A stretch of 64,000 nucleotides of DNA from Humisphaera borealis. Lineage in GTDB: Bacteria; Planctomycetota; Phycisphaerae; Tepidisphaerales; Tepidisphaeraceae. A model generated the notes under the pieces. That model had not been told where the DNA came from and made no database searches. It was given only the letters and a program-made list of their open reading frames with translations. Below are positions 36,748 to 47,117 of this stretch, piece by piece. The stretch's first letter is position 1. Each line of letters opens with the position of its first letter. Location: assembly GCF_015169395.1 (NCBI RefSeq), contig NZ_CP063458.1, forward strand, positions 2,046,001 to 2,110,000, read 5' to 3'. The translations under genes and the position numbers were made by a program.

Positions 36748-38711
36748 GCGTGACACCGGACAATCGTCGTATTCTGCTGATCGACGACAACCCACAGATT
36801 CATGAAGACTACCGGCGTTGTCTCGCCGACCCCGTCGTCGCGTCGGAACTGGACGCGATGGAGTCGGAGTTGTTCGGCACGGCGGCCAAGCCGTCGGAGC
36901 AGCGGCCGGCTTTTGAACTGCAGTCGGCAATGCAGGGCGAGGAAGCCCTCAAGCTCGTTGAAGCAAGCCTGCAGCGACAGTCGCCTTTCGCGGTAGCGTT
37001 CGTTGATATGCGAATGCCGCCGGGCTGGGACGGCTTGCAGACAATCGAGGCGATCTGGGCCGTGGACCCTCGCATACAGATCGTCATCTGCACGGCCTAC
37101 TCCGACTACTCGTGGGACGAGATCACCGCGCGGCTCGGCCGGACCGATCGACTGCTGATCTTGCGCAAGCCCTTCGATCGAGTTGAAGTCTGCCAGCTCG
37201 CCGCCGCACTGACCGAGAAGTGGTCGCTGACCGCGATCGCCAACCGTCGACGGGAAGAGCTCGAGGAGCTGGTTCGCGAGCGGACGAGCCAGCTCGAGCA
37301 GGCACTCCGGCAGGATCGGTTACGACTGGATCTGCTGGAAGCCGTGATCGAACAGCGCACCGCTGAGCTCCGACACGCCGCGACCCATGACAAGCTGACC
37401 GGCCTTTCGAATCGATCGATGCTCAGCGATCGACTGGCCCATGCGATTGTCAGGTCGCACGCCGACAGACAGCGCCGCTGGGCGCTACTGTTCCTGGACC
37501 TCGACGATTTCAAACTGGTCAACGACACGCTCGGCCACAAGGCCGGCGATTCCGTTCTGGTGGGCGTCTCGCAGCGGCTGATGGCTGCTCTGCGTTCGGG
37601 CGACGTCGTGGTGCGCGCCAGCGAGTCCATGGCGGTCCGCCTCGGCGGGGACGAGTTCGTGGTGCTCCTGGAGAACATCAGGGGCGTGGAAGACGCTGAA
37701 GTGGTCGCCCGTCGGCTGCTCGCCACGCTCAACCTGCCACACAATGTGCTGGAGCGTCCGGTGACGTGCTCGGCGAGTATCGGGATCACGACCAGCGAGC
37801 AGTTGTACGAGCAGGTTGAAGACGCCGTCCGCGACGCCGACATCGCGATGTACCGGGCAAAGACCGAGAAGAACCGGTATGTGGTGTTCGACTCGACGAT
37901 GCACGACCAGGTCGTCGAACGTGTCGCGATGGAGACGGAGCTTCGTCAGGCGATCGACCGGAACCAGATCGCGTTGCATTATCAGCCGATCGTCCGGCTG
38001 AACGACGGAGAGCTGGTCGGCTTTGAGGCGCTGATGCGCTGGACGCACCCGACTCGCGGGTCCATCCCGCCGTCACGCTTCATTCCCGTCGCCGAGCAGT
38101 GCGGCGTCATTCGCAATCTTGGGCTCTGGTCGCTCGACCAAGCCGTTCGGCAGGTGGCCGACTGGCGGCACCGATTCTCTTCCACGCCCATGACGATCAG
38201 CGTGAATCTGTCGCCCCGACAGCTTGCCGACCCGACGCTGGTGGGCGAGATCCGCCAAATCGTCGGCAAATCGACCGCGATCGCCTCCTCGCTGATCCTC
38301 GAGGTAACCGAAGGATTCCTGGCGGACGATTCCACGCGTGCCGAAGACCTTCTCCGCTCGCTGACCGAGCTGGGCTTCCATTGTTATATCGACGACTTTG
38401 GCACCGGGTACTCGTCGCTGAGCCGCCTTCCCAAGCTTCCCATCAGCGGCGTCAAGGTGGACCAGTGCTTCGTGCAGCGGGCGTCGCAGGAACGGAAATA
38501 CGCCGCGGTCGTCAATGCGGTCGTCAATCTTTCCCGCAACATGGACGCCGTCGTCGTTGCCGAAGGACTACAGACGCTTGAACACGTGGCCCTGCTGCAG
38601 GCATTGGATTGTGACCAGGGGCAGGGGTTCTACTTCGCCCCCGCACTGCCGGTCGACATGGCCGAACAGTTCATCAAGGATCGCCCCTGGCGGCATCGCA
38701 AGGCGGGGTAG
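36744..38711 (+). CDS. response regulator with GGDEF and EAL domains, 655 aa
   Basis: Receiver domain 1-145 with the phosphorylatable D88 (FVDMRMP), T/S in CTAYSD and K in LRKPFD. A coiled-coil linker (about 155-215) follows. The GGDEF domain has the intact active-site G301-GDEF305. The EAL domain has E428-A-L, NLSPRQL, EVTEGFL, IDDFGTGYSSL and the KVD block. Both catalytic motifs look complete, so the protein may be able to make and break c-di-GMP. No canonical RxxD inhibitory site checked. Starts with ATGA overlapping the kinase stop, so kinase and regulator are a cognate pair (inference). Confidence 0.92.
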   Translation: MSVTPDNRRILLIDDNPQIHEDYRRCLADPVVASELDAMESELFGTAAKPSEQRPAFELQSAMQGEEALKLVEASLQRQSPFAVAFVDMRMPPGWDGLQTIEAIWAVDPRIQIVICTAYSDYSWDEITARLGRTDRLLILRKPFDRVEVCQLAAALTEKWSLTAIANRRREELEELVRERTSQLEQALRQDRLRLDLLEAVIEQRTAELRHAATHDKLTGLSNRSMLSDRLAHAIVRSHADRQRRWALLFLDLDDFKLVNDTLGHKAGDSVLVGVSQRLMAALRSGDVVVRASESMAVRLGGDEFVVLLENIRGVEDAEVVARRLLATLNLPHNVLERPVTCSASIGITTSEQLYEQVEDAVRDADIAMYRAKTEKNRYVVFDSTMHDQVVERVAMETELRQAIDRNQIALHYQPIVRLNDGELVGFEALMRWTHPTRGSIPPSRFIPVAEQCGVIRNLGLWSLDQAVRQVADWRHRFSSTPMTISVNLSPRQLADPTLVGEIRQIVGKSTAIASSLILEVTEGFLADDSTRAEDLLRSLTELGFHCYIDDFGTGYSSLSRLPKLPISGVKVDQCFVQRASQERKYAAVVNAVVNLSRNMDAVVVAEGLQTLEHVALLQALDCDQGQGFYFAPALPVDMAEQFIKDRPWRHRKAG

Positions 38712-38760
38712 GCGGTCGGGAGCAGTTCAGCAAGAACATCGCGGGTGATCGCGCAAGCAG

Positions 38761-39861
38761 TCAATGCCCCTTCCCAAAAAACGTCCGTATCGAGTCGTAA
38801 ATGTCGTCCTTCGAGTTCACCCGGCTCGTCAGCATCTTGGGGTGGCCACGCAGGTGCTCGTGCAACACGTTGATGAAGTTGCCGCTGCCATAGGCGCTGG
38901 CGACCTGGCAGTAGCCGAACATGTTGGAGATCGGCATCAGCTGCTCTCGCAGCATCTTCACGCACTCACGGCTGTCGGCCTCTGAACTGTTGTCGCCGTC
39001 GCTGAAGTGGAACAGGTAGATGTTCCACTCGTCCGGCGAATAGTGGGCGTCCAGCAGTTGCTTGCAGACCTTGAATGCGCTGCTGATCTTCGTGCCGCCA
39101 TCTTCACGAAGGTGATAGAACGTGTGCTTATCGACCTCCTTCGCGCTGACGTCGTGAACGATGTACCGGCTCTCAATCCCCTCGTAATTCTTTCGAAGCC
39201 AGGTGTCGATCCAGAAGCTCTCCAGCCGGACGAGTTCCTTCTGCTCTTCACCCATCGACCCGCTGACGTCCATCATGAAGATGATGACCGCGTTGCTCTG
39301 CGGGCTTTTGACTTCCTTCCAGCTTCGATAGCGGATGTCCTTCTTCTGCGGAATGATGACCGGATTCTTCGGGTCATACGTGCCGGTCATGATCGTCCGC
39401 TTCAGCGCTTCCTTGAACGACCGCTTGAAGTGCCGCAGTGAATCGGGGCCGACAGTGCGGATGCCGCTGTACTTATCGCGCTGGGTGGTGATGCGGTGCT
39501 TGCCCTTGGGTTCGATGCGCGGGAGCTTGAGCTCTTCGGCCAGGATGTCGGCCAGCTCGTCGAGCGTAAGATCGACCTCCATCAGGTGCTGGCCGGGGTC
39601 GTTGCCGCCCTGCCCTTTCCCCTTCTCCTTGCCCTTGCCGACGACGTCGCCCTCATCCCCTTCGCCGGCACCGACGCCGGACGAGTTGTCGCCGTAGCGG
39701 AAGTGCGGCAGGTCGATCGACCGAACGGGGATCGAGATCAGGTGCTTCCCCTCCTTGCCGATCAGTTCGCCATTGGAGAGGAACTTACGCAAGTCGTCAC
39801 GGATGCGGCCCATGACGATCTGGCGGAAACGCTGGTGATCTTTTTCGATCTTGAGGACCAT
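38761..39861 (-). CDS. yeaH: YeaH/YhbH (DUF444) family protein, 366 aa
   Basis: VWA-like stress protein. The N-terminal block [20 protein letters not shown] is family-typical. It is followed by DRKF-type charged segments, a Gly-rich acidic stretch, and the MIDAS motif [13 protein letters not shown] (D-x-S-x-S). Next come [14 protein letters not shown] and [10 protein letters not shown], then [11 protein letters not shown] and FGYCQVAS. The family acts with the PrkA kinase and SpoVR in stress or sporulation. Stop at 38761, converging with the GGDEF-EAL gene. It belongs to the PrkA-YeaH-SpoVR set, which here has two small membrane-protein genes between PrkA and YeaH. Confidence 0.92.
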   Translation of the reverse strand: MVLKIEKDHQRFRQIVMGRIRDDLRKFLSNGELIGKEGKHLISIPVRSIDLPHFRYGDNSSGVGAGEGDEGDVVGKGKEKGKGQGGNDPGQHLMEVDLTLDELADILAEELKLPRIEPKGKHRITTQRDKYSGIRTVGPDSLRHFKRSFKEALKRTIMTGTYDPKNPVIIPQKKDIRYRSWKEVKSPQSNAVIIFMMDVSGSMGEEQKELVRLESFWIDTWLRKNYEGIESRYIVHDVSAKEVDKHTFYHLREDGGTKISSAFKVCKQLLDAHYSPDEWNIYLFHFSDGDNSSEADSRECVKMLREQLMPISNMFGYCQVASAYGSGNFINVLHEHLRGHPKMLTSRVNSKDDIYDSIRTFFGKGH

Positions 39862-40079
39862 GGGTTAGCCACAGTGGATCATGCTTTCGACATTCACAAA
39901 CGCACGCACCAGGACATCAAGGTTGCCGTTGGCTTTGTTTTGGGGAATTCGTGTATTTCGGCGCACGCAAGCAATAAATTGACATCGCAACTATCGCCGA
40001 TCGGGCCATCACACTACCCACGCGGTCACAGTTTCCTTCGCGACATCAGCTGCTCTTTTCGACATTGAAGACCATAACG

Positions 40080-40694
40080 TCAACCGACATTTCGTAAACG
40101 GATCACCTGATACCGAGGCATCATTGCCATAGCGATCGTCATTGCCACGTACGATGCGACCCAAAGGTAATGTCCGATTGCGGGCGTGCGGTCCACCCAG
40201 GCGAAGGCACCGGCGGCTATCGCGAACAAATGAAATAAGGCTGTGCCCAACGCACCCGTGGCAAAGACTCCAAATGCGGCTACCGAGAACCCGCTAGTAC
40301 GGCCTTTGGCGGTCCCCCTAATGAGAAACGTAAGGCACGAATAGCCGGCAACAAGCCAAGGGACGTTAAAGAACCAAGCGACTATAGACTCGGACCCACT
40401 AAACAACATTTCAAAGCCAGTATCTGTGCCGCCAAAGTCATTTCCCATCGCAGACCCCGAACTGGTGACTCGGTGGTTCAGACTCACGCCAAACAAGATG
40501 ATCGCCGCCGCCAGCGGCACGAAGACAGCCGCCCGGCGACACAGATGGCTAAGCGGAGAAAGGCACCGGTACTTCGTCGGCTGCTCATCAATCCCGGAAT
40601 TGAGGCCATTTCTGATCGGGCGTCGATACAACGGGACCACCATCGCGAAAGCGCAGCGATCAAGCTTTGACTGATAGTTGAGCTCAGTCGCCAT
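40080..40694 (-). CDS. membrane protein of unknown function, about 204 aa
   Basis: Four or five predicted helices: VFVPLAAAIILFGVSL, FNVPWLVAGYSCLTFLI, FGVFATGALGTALFHLF and YLWVASYVAMTIAMAMM. A long charged N-terminal part (about 1-55) has no clear signal. The base composition looks less GC-rich than neighbours. The start could be ATG 40694 or 40700. No family recognised. It sits between PrkA and YeaH on the same strand. Confidence 0.55.
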   Translation of the reverse strand: MATELNYQSKLDRCAFAMVVPLYRRPIRNGLNSGIDEQPTKYRCLSPLSHLCRRAAVFVPLAAAIILFGVSLNHRVTSSGSAMGNDFGGTDTGFEMLFSGSESIVAWFFNVPWLVAGYSCLTFLIRGTAKGRTSGFSVAAFGVFATGALGTALFHLFAIAAGAFAWVDRTPAIGHYLWVASYVAMTIAMAMMPRYQVIRLRNVG

Positions 40695-40710
40695 ACGCAC
40701 GTTCGGCCCT

Positions 40711-40992
40711 TCATAGCTTTCGGCGGCTCATCAGGTACATCCCAATGCCCAGCACCGACAGGCTCCCGGCCAGTCCGACAAACGTCGCCACCGACGCATC
40801 GTTGGCGGCATCGATCGGATTCGCCGGCTTGCCGCGCATGGCGGCCACCCAGCTTCTTGGATCGTAGACACCATGCTTACCCGACACGTTCGGGCCGATC
40901 CGCGGATCGGTCACCCAGAAGAAAGCCGCGCCGACAAAGCCCAGCACAAGCAAGGTCAGGCCGGAACGGCGGGTTGTTCGAACCAAACTCAT
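40711..40992 (-). CDS. small two-helix membrane protein, 93 aa
   Basis: Helices at about 12-30 (LTLLVLGFVGAAFFWV) and 69-87 (VGLAGSLSVLGIGMYLM) are separated by a polar loop with YDPRSWVAAMRGKPANPIDA, and it ends SRRKL. Downstream of prkA by 69 nt on the same strand. Function unknown. The spacing suggests membership of the prkA transcript. Confidence 0.65.
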   Translation of the reverse strand: MSLVRTTRRSGLTLLVLGFVGAAFFWVTDPRIGPNVSGKHGVYDPRSWVAAMRGKPANPIDAANDASVATFVGLAGSLSVLGIGMYLMSRRKL

Positions 40993-41061
40993 CTCGATTC
41001 CTCGGTCCTCTCAGCCATCCACGCAATCCAAAGGCATCTCGACCCTGCCTCCACGAGCAGC

Positions 41062-43140
<2,079 letters not shown>

Positions 43141-43945
43141 TTTGTCAGCTCCGTAAAACGTACTTCGTCAGAACGACGCCGGGCGATCCATCCTTCAGAC
43201 TGGCGCTTCCTGACAATCACCGAATTATACCCCCGCCACCGGCATCGCCAACGTTTTCCTGATCGCACGGATTGCCAGTGCGCGATCAGCGGAAGAGCAG
43301 GCTGAAGGCCCGCACCACAATGACCGCCGAAACAATTGGCAGCGCCCGATTGCCGCTTCGCGCCTCACTTCAACTGACACACAAGCACAAAGCCCGTTGT
43401 TCCGGCAGCGACGGCGATTTCCATCTCTGGCACCTGATGACACGCAGGCGGTACCGAAAACGGTTGAGCGGAGCCACGACGAAAGCGCGAGGCTCCAAAT
43501 CGGTCGGCTGCTGTCGCATCGACCGACTTTCGCGCCATTCGCGAATCAAACAACGTGCCAACTTGTCAAAAAGAGTTTCGGTCGAGCCGCGCGATTCGCC
43601 CTGCCGATCGCCGCTACGTCCGTGCCAATCGCCGATCGCGGTCCTCTTGAGCCGACTCACGCGACACGCGGAGCCGCCATGCCCTCGTACCTCCCCGGTC
43701 TGACTGTATCTCTGTCGAGGCCCTCAATCCAATTGAATCCGGTTGACGCACAGGCGACACACCATCGTCGGGCAAATCCGCTGCCAGTAGCACGTCGAAT
43801 GGGGCACAAAGGTTCGTGATACCTTTCACGAGTCACCGCGGCGGGAGTTTCAATTCTTGCGCCAGTCCCGCCGCCGGCGTCCTTCCGCGTGATCGGTCAA
43901 GCCCCTATACTTCGCCTGCTGATTTAACAGGAGAACGCCCACACG
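43141..43945. other. 805-base gene-free region upstream of prkA and mqnD
   Basis: Short frames here look like noise: Arg/Ser-rich, no conserved start, no Shine-Dalgarno. Near the end a TATACT (43916-43921) and an AGGAG (43930s) precede mqnD, a weak promoter candidate. No hairpin or RNA motif was recognised. The region must contain the divergent promoters of prkA and mqnD. Confidence 0.4.
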
Positions 43946-44833
43946 ATGCCCGCCGCCACACTCGAGACCGCAGCCGACACCACCCTCCTCCGCCTGGGCC
44001 ATTCGCCCGATCCGGATGATGCCTTCATGTTCTACGCTCTGGCGCAGAATCCGCCGCTGATTCAGACCGGTCGGTGGCGGTTCGAACACGTGCTCCAGGA
44101 CATTCAGACGCTTAATCAGCGGGCACGAAAGGGCGAACTCGAGATCACCGCGATCTCCATCCATGCCTATCCGTATGTTGCCGACAAGTATGCCCTGACG
44201 AGCTGCGGGGCGAGCATGGGAGACGGGTACGGACCGATGGTGGTCACGCGCGAGCCGACGACCATCGAACAGCTTCGCGGCAAGACGATTGCCATCCCCG
44301 GCGAACTGACGACGGCGTTCCTGGCGCTGCAGCTTTGCCTGGGCAAGGCCCGTGACGCCTTCGAATTCCATGTAGTCCCTTTCGATCAGATTCTGCAGCA
44401 CGTCCAGGCGGGTCATGCCGATGCCGGCTTGATCATTCACGAAGGTCAGCTCACGTTTCAGAACATGGGGCTTCACCTGGTCGTCGATCTCGGCGTCTGG
44501 TGGAAGCAGAAGACAGGACTGCCGCTGCCGCTGGGTGGCAACTGCATTCGCAAGGACCTGGGGGCCGAGGCGATGCAGGAAGTGACCGACGTTCTCAAGG
44601 AGTCGATCCAGTACAGCCTCGACCACCGTGCACCGGCGGTGGAGTATTCGCTTCAGTTCGGCCGCGACCTCGACAGCCAGCTCGCCGACAAGTTCGTGGG
44701 GATGTACGTGAACCACTGGACCGTTGACTACGGCCCGAAGGGTCGTGAAGCGATCTCGCTGCTGCTGAAAGAGGGAGCCAAGGCCGGTCTGGTTCCGGAC
44801 TGTGGCGAGGTGGAATACGTAATGGCCCGATAG
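43946..44833 (+). CDS. mqnD: 1,4-dihydroxy-6-naphthoate synthase (futalosine menaquinone pathway), 295 aa
   Basis: Periplasmic-binding-protein-fold enzyme without a leader. The signature LGHSPDPDDAFMFYALAQ is at about 16-34. DIQTLNQRARKGELEITAIS, GASMGDGYGPMVV, IAIPGELTTAF, and HEGQLTFQ with the family His follow. These are the blocks of MqnD, which turns cyclic dehypoxanthine futalosine into 1,4-dihydroxy-6-naphthoate. No other mqn gene is in the window, so it is a stand-alone locus. A strong hairpin terminator follows. Confidence 0.92.
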   Translation: MPAATLETAADTTLLRLGHSPDPDDAFMFYALAQNPPLIQTGRWRFEHVLQDIQTLNQRARKGELEITAISIHAYPYVADKYALTSCGASMGDGYGPMVVTREPTTIEQLRGKTIAIPGELTTAFLALQLCLGKARDAFEFHVVPFDQILQHVQAGHADAGLIIHEGQLTFQNMGLHLVVDLGVWWKQKTGLPLPLGGNCIRKDLGAEAMQEVTDVLKESIQYSLDHRAPAVEYSLQFGRDLDSQLADKFVGMYVNHWTVDYGPKGREAISLLLKEGAKAGLVPDCGEVEYVMAR

Positions 44834-44875
44834 CGAGAGCCATCGCGGGTTTTTTGTCCAGTACAGTAAACAACC

Positions 44876-44920
44876 AGAGACGCGTGACCCGCAGGCGAAC
44901 CCTGCGTATCACGCGTCTCT
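44876..44920 (+). terminator. strong hairpin after mqnD
   Basis: AGAGACGCGTGA (44877-44888) pairs with TCACGCGTCTCT (44909-44920), with an inner CGCAGG/CCTGCG stem, followed by TGTCATTTTC. A weaker GCGA..TCGC hairpin with GGGTTTTTT lies just after the stop codon. Confidence 0.75.
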
Positions 44921-45027
44921 TGTCATTTTCGAACTGCGACGACCGGCTTAATCCGAATGATCCACCAAGGCGTTCATCATGAGGACGCCAGCCTCTCACC
45001 GAGATGACGAAGAGCTACGTCGGCGCC

Positions 45028-45215
45028 AAAAGGCCCGAAGGGCTGAGATCCCATAGCCCAGGGCAACGCCCTGGGTTGGGTCGGCCCAAATGGCGAAGGC
45101 CTGAAAGGCCGGGATATCGAACGGCGTATCGCGGCCCTTCAGGCCTTGAGCGCGTTGGGGCCAGCGTCCCAGGGCGTTGCCCTGGGCTATAGAACGACGG
45201 CCCGTTGGGCCTGCG
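45028..45215. repeat. compound palindromic repeat (CCCAGGGCAACGCCCTGGG type)
   Basis: The outer arm near 45052-45075 (TAGCCCAGGGCAACGCCCTGG) pairs with CCAGGGCGTTGCCCTGGGCTA near 45169-45189. Each arm is also a hairpin by itself. Inner stems GGCCTGAAAGGCC and GGCCCTTCAGGCC, and outermost GGCCCGAAGGGC / CGGCCCGTTGGGC, add further structure. Translating it gives SPGQRPGL and GRCPGL, which explains the false short ORF at 45004-45192. Repeats of this kind are common in planctomycete genomes (general knowledge, not searched). Confidence 0.8.
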
Positions 45216-45230
45216 CTCCCATCTTTCGGC

Positions 45231-45710
45231 TTAACGCCGCGCCGTTTCTTTCATCGCGCAGATGACGTCTTCGCTCACGCCCTTCTGTCGAAGCTCCATC
45301 TCGTCCCCGGCCGTCAGGCGGAAGACGGTATCGCTCCGCTCGATGCGATCGATGATCACGTCGTCTCGGGCACCGGCCTGAGTCCAATCCAGGACCTCAT
45401 GGGGACTCAGAGCAGGTTCGGCTGACCCGAGATAACTTCGAGTGTTGAACCGAGGCGCGGCGAGCGTGTTGCCCGCCGTCATACCGACGGTCGAACCATC
45501 AGCAACGAGATTGCCCCTGGTCGGGGATGACGCGGTCTCCGGACGCTCGACGAATCGAGCTTCAGAGACAGCCGCCGCCTGTGGACGGATCTGTTCGGCG
45601 GGCGGGATGTAAGCCGTTCCTTCACGGGAAGCGGACGCACAGCCCACCACCACAGAGCCACCAAGTCCGAGCACAACGACGCCAACAAACCTGTGTCGAA
45701 AGCTACGCAT
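45231..45710 (-). CDS. small lipoprotein of unknown function, 159 aa
   Basis: Start MRSFRHRFVGV (45710). Lipobox VVVGC, with Cys at 24, predicts a lipoprotein. A polar region (about 25-100) follows. The C-terminal segment LSPHEVLDWTQAGARDDVII, then RIERSDTVFRLTAGDEMELR, is a recurring planctomycete lipoprotein tail of unknown function. No partner gene is evident. It ends next to the palindromic repeat. Confidence 0.72.
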   Translation of the reverse strand: MRSFRHRFVGVVVLGLGGSVVVGCASASREGTAYIPPAEQIRPQAAAVSEARFVERPETASSPTRGNLVADGSTVGMTAGNTLAAPRFNTRSYLGSAEPALSPHEVLDWTQAGARDDVIIDRIERSDTVFRLTAGDEMELRQKGVSEDVICAMKETARR

Positions 45711-46016
45711 AGGGAAGTGAATCACCTCGTCCTCATTATACCTCTGACACCGTCTCCGGCCGAAAGAAGCATCGGCTCAGATCAGGCGGATGATGCAGCA
45801 GGCAGAATTACCGGACGTCGCAGCAATACGATGCCATGGCCCTGGTTGTTCATCGCGGCCAGGAAACCTGAGGTGAAGACGATCGCCTTGGATTTGAGGC
45901 GCGACCCGCGTGTTCGGATTGCTGTTACCTCCAATCCGGACGAGGGCGGTCGCCGGCCGGGTTCGGATGAACCCGATTTCAGCACCATAGCTTCGCCAGA
46001 TGCGTAAACTACCCCA
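45711..46016. other. intergenic region between divergent genes
   Basis: About 300 bases between the lipoprotein and the transglutaminase gene. No promoter, repeat or small gene can be assigned with confidence. Confidence 0.4.
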
Positions 46017-47042
46017 ATGCCCCGCCAATCCCGCCGACTTCGCATACGCCACACCACGCGCTACACCTACGATCGTCCCGTAGCCAGGAGCGTGCATCGG
46101 CTGCATATCCGTCCGCTGACGGACATGCGCCAGACGCTGATGGAACACACACTGACGATCTCGGAACCCGCGCAGGTGATCGAGTACGAGGACGTCTTCG
46201 GCAACAGGGCGGCACGGTTCGAGCTGACGTCGCCGTATACCGAGTTGACGGTCACCGCGGAATCGCTGGTCGACGTCGAAGACATCGATCCGTTCGCCTT
46301 CGCTTCGGTACCGATTCGGCCGTCCTTCCCGCTGGTCTGGATGCCCGCCGAGCGACTGATGCTCAGTCCGTACCTGCTGCCGGACGAACTCCCCGATACG
46401 CAACTGAAGGAGATCTACGACTACGCGATGACGTTCGTCGAGCGGAACAACCGCGACCTGATGGAAACTCTTTTTGCGATCAACCTGTCACTTCATCGCG
46501 ACTACAAGTATTCCCCGGGGAGTACGAGCCTGGAGACGTCGGCATTCGACGTCTTCCTGAACAAGGCCGGCGTGTGCCAGGACCTCTCCAACCTGTTCAT
46601 CATGATGGCCCGATTGCTGGGCATTCCGGCGCGGTACGTCTGCGGATACATCCACACCGGAAATGCCGGCGAAAATCGTATCGGTGCAGACGCTTCGCAC
46701 GCGTGGGTTCAGCTCTACATCCCCAACGTCGGCTGGAAAGGGTTCGACCCGACCAACGGCACCCTCCCACACCTGGACCATGTTCGGATCGCCTACGGAC
46801 GACACTACCGCGACACCGCGCCGACGGAAGGTACGCTCTACTCCCCCGCGGCCGAGGTGATGGCAGTAGACGTGGAAGTTCGGGAGGTGGCGCCGGCGGG
46901 TGCCAACGTACACCCGGCACCGGCACCGCCGATGCCGCTCCCGGCGGCGATACCGGAAGTCGCCAGTCCGGCACCCGCGCCGGTAGACGTGGCATCGGGG
47001 CCGCCGCCAGTCATCGCGCCGGTGCTGGCCGAAGTGTCGTGA
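46017..47042 (+). CDS. transglutaminase-like cysteine protease family protein, 341 aa
   Basis: N-terminal beta domain of the SMa-type transglutaminases (RLRIRHTTRYTYDRPVARS), then the papain-like core. The catalytic Cys is C187 (GVCQDLSN), His H228 (ADASHAWVQLY) and Asp D244 (GFDPTNGT), all in the expected order. The protein ends in a Pro/Ala-rich tail from about 285. No leader, so it is probably cytosolic or secreted by a non-classical route. Neighbours are unrelated. Confidence 0.87.
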   Translation: MPRQSRRLRIRHTTRYTYDRPVARSVHRLHIRPLTDMRQTLMEHTLTISEPAQVIEYEDVFGNRAARFELTSPYTELTVTAESLVDVEDIDPFAFASVPIRPSFPLVWMPAERLMLSPYLLPDELPDTQLKEIYDYAMTFVERNNRDLMETLFAINLSLHRDYKYSPGSTSLETSAFDVFLNKAGVCQDLSNLFIMMARLLGIPARYVCGYIHTGNAGENRIGADASHAWVQLYIPNVGWKGFDPTNGTLPHLDHVRIAYGRHYRDTAPTEGTLYSPAAEVMAVDVEVREVAPAGANVHPAPAPPMPLPAAIPEVASPAPAPVDVASGPPPVIAPVLAEVS

Positions 47043-47117
47043 GGCCCGGTCATCGGTCGTAAGTGGTCAAGACGCTCGTGCCGGCGTCGTCGGTTCGGCA
47101 TGCGGCTTGGGCGCCAA

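Noticed and set aside
43272-43703. 143-residue plus-strand frame in the gap before mqnD
   Set aside because: No ribosome binding site, no motif, Arg/Ser-biased; nothing to support translation.
45004-45192. 62-residue frame near 45.1 kb
   Set aside because: Entirely inside a compound palindromic repeat; translation gives repeat peptides only.
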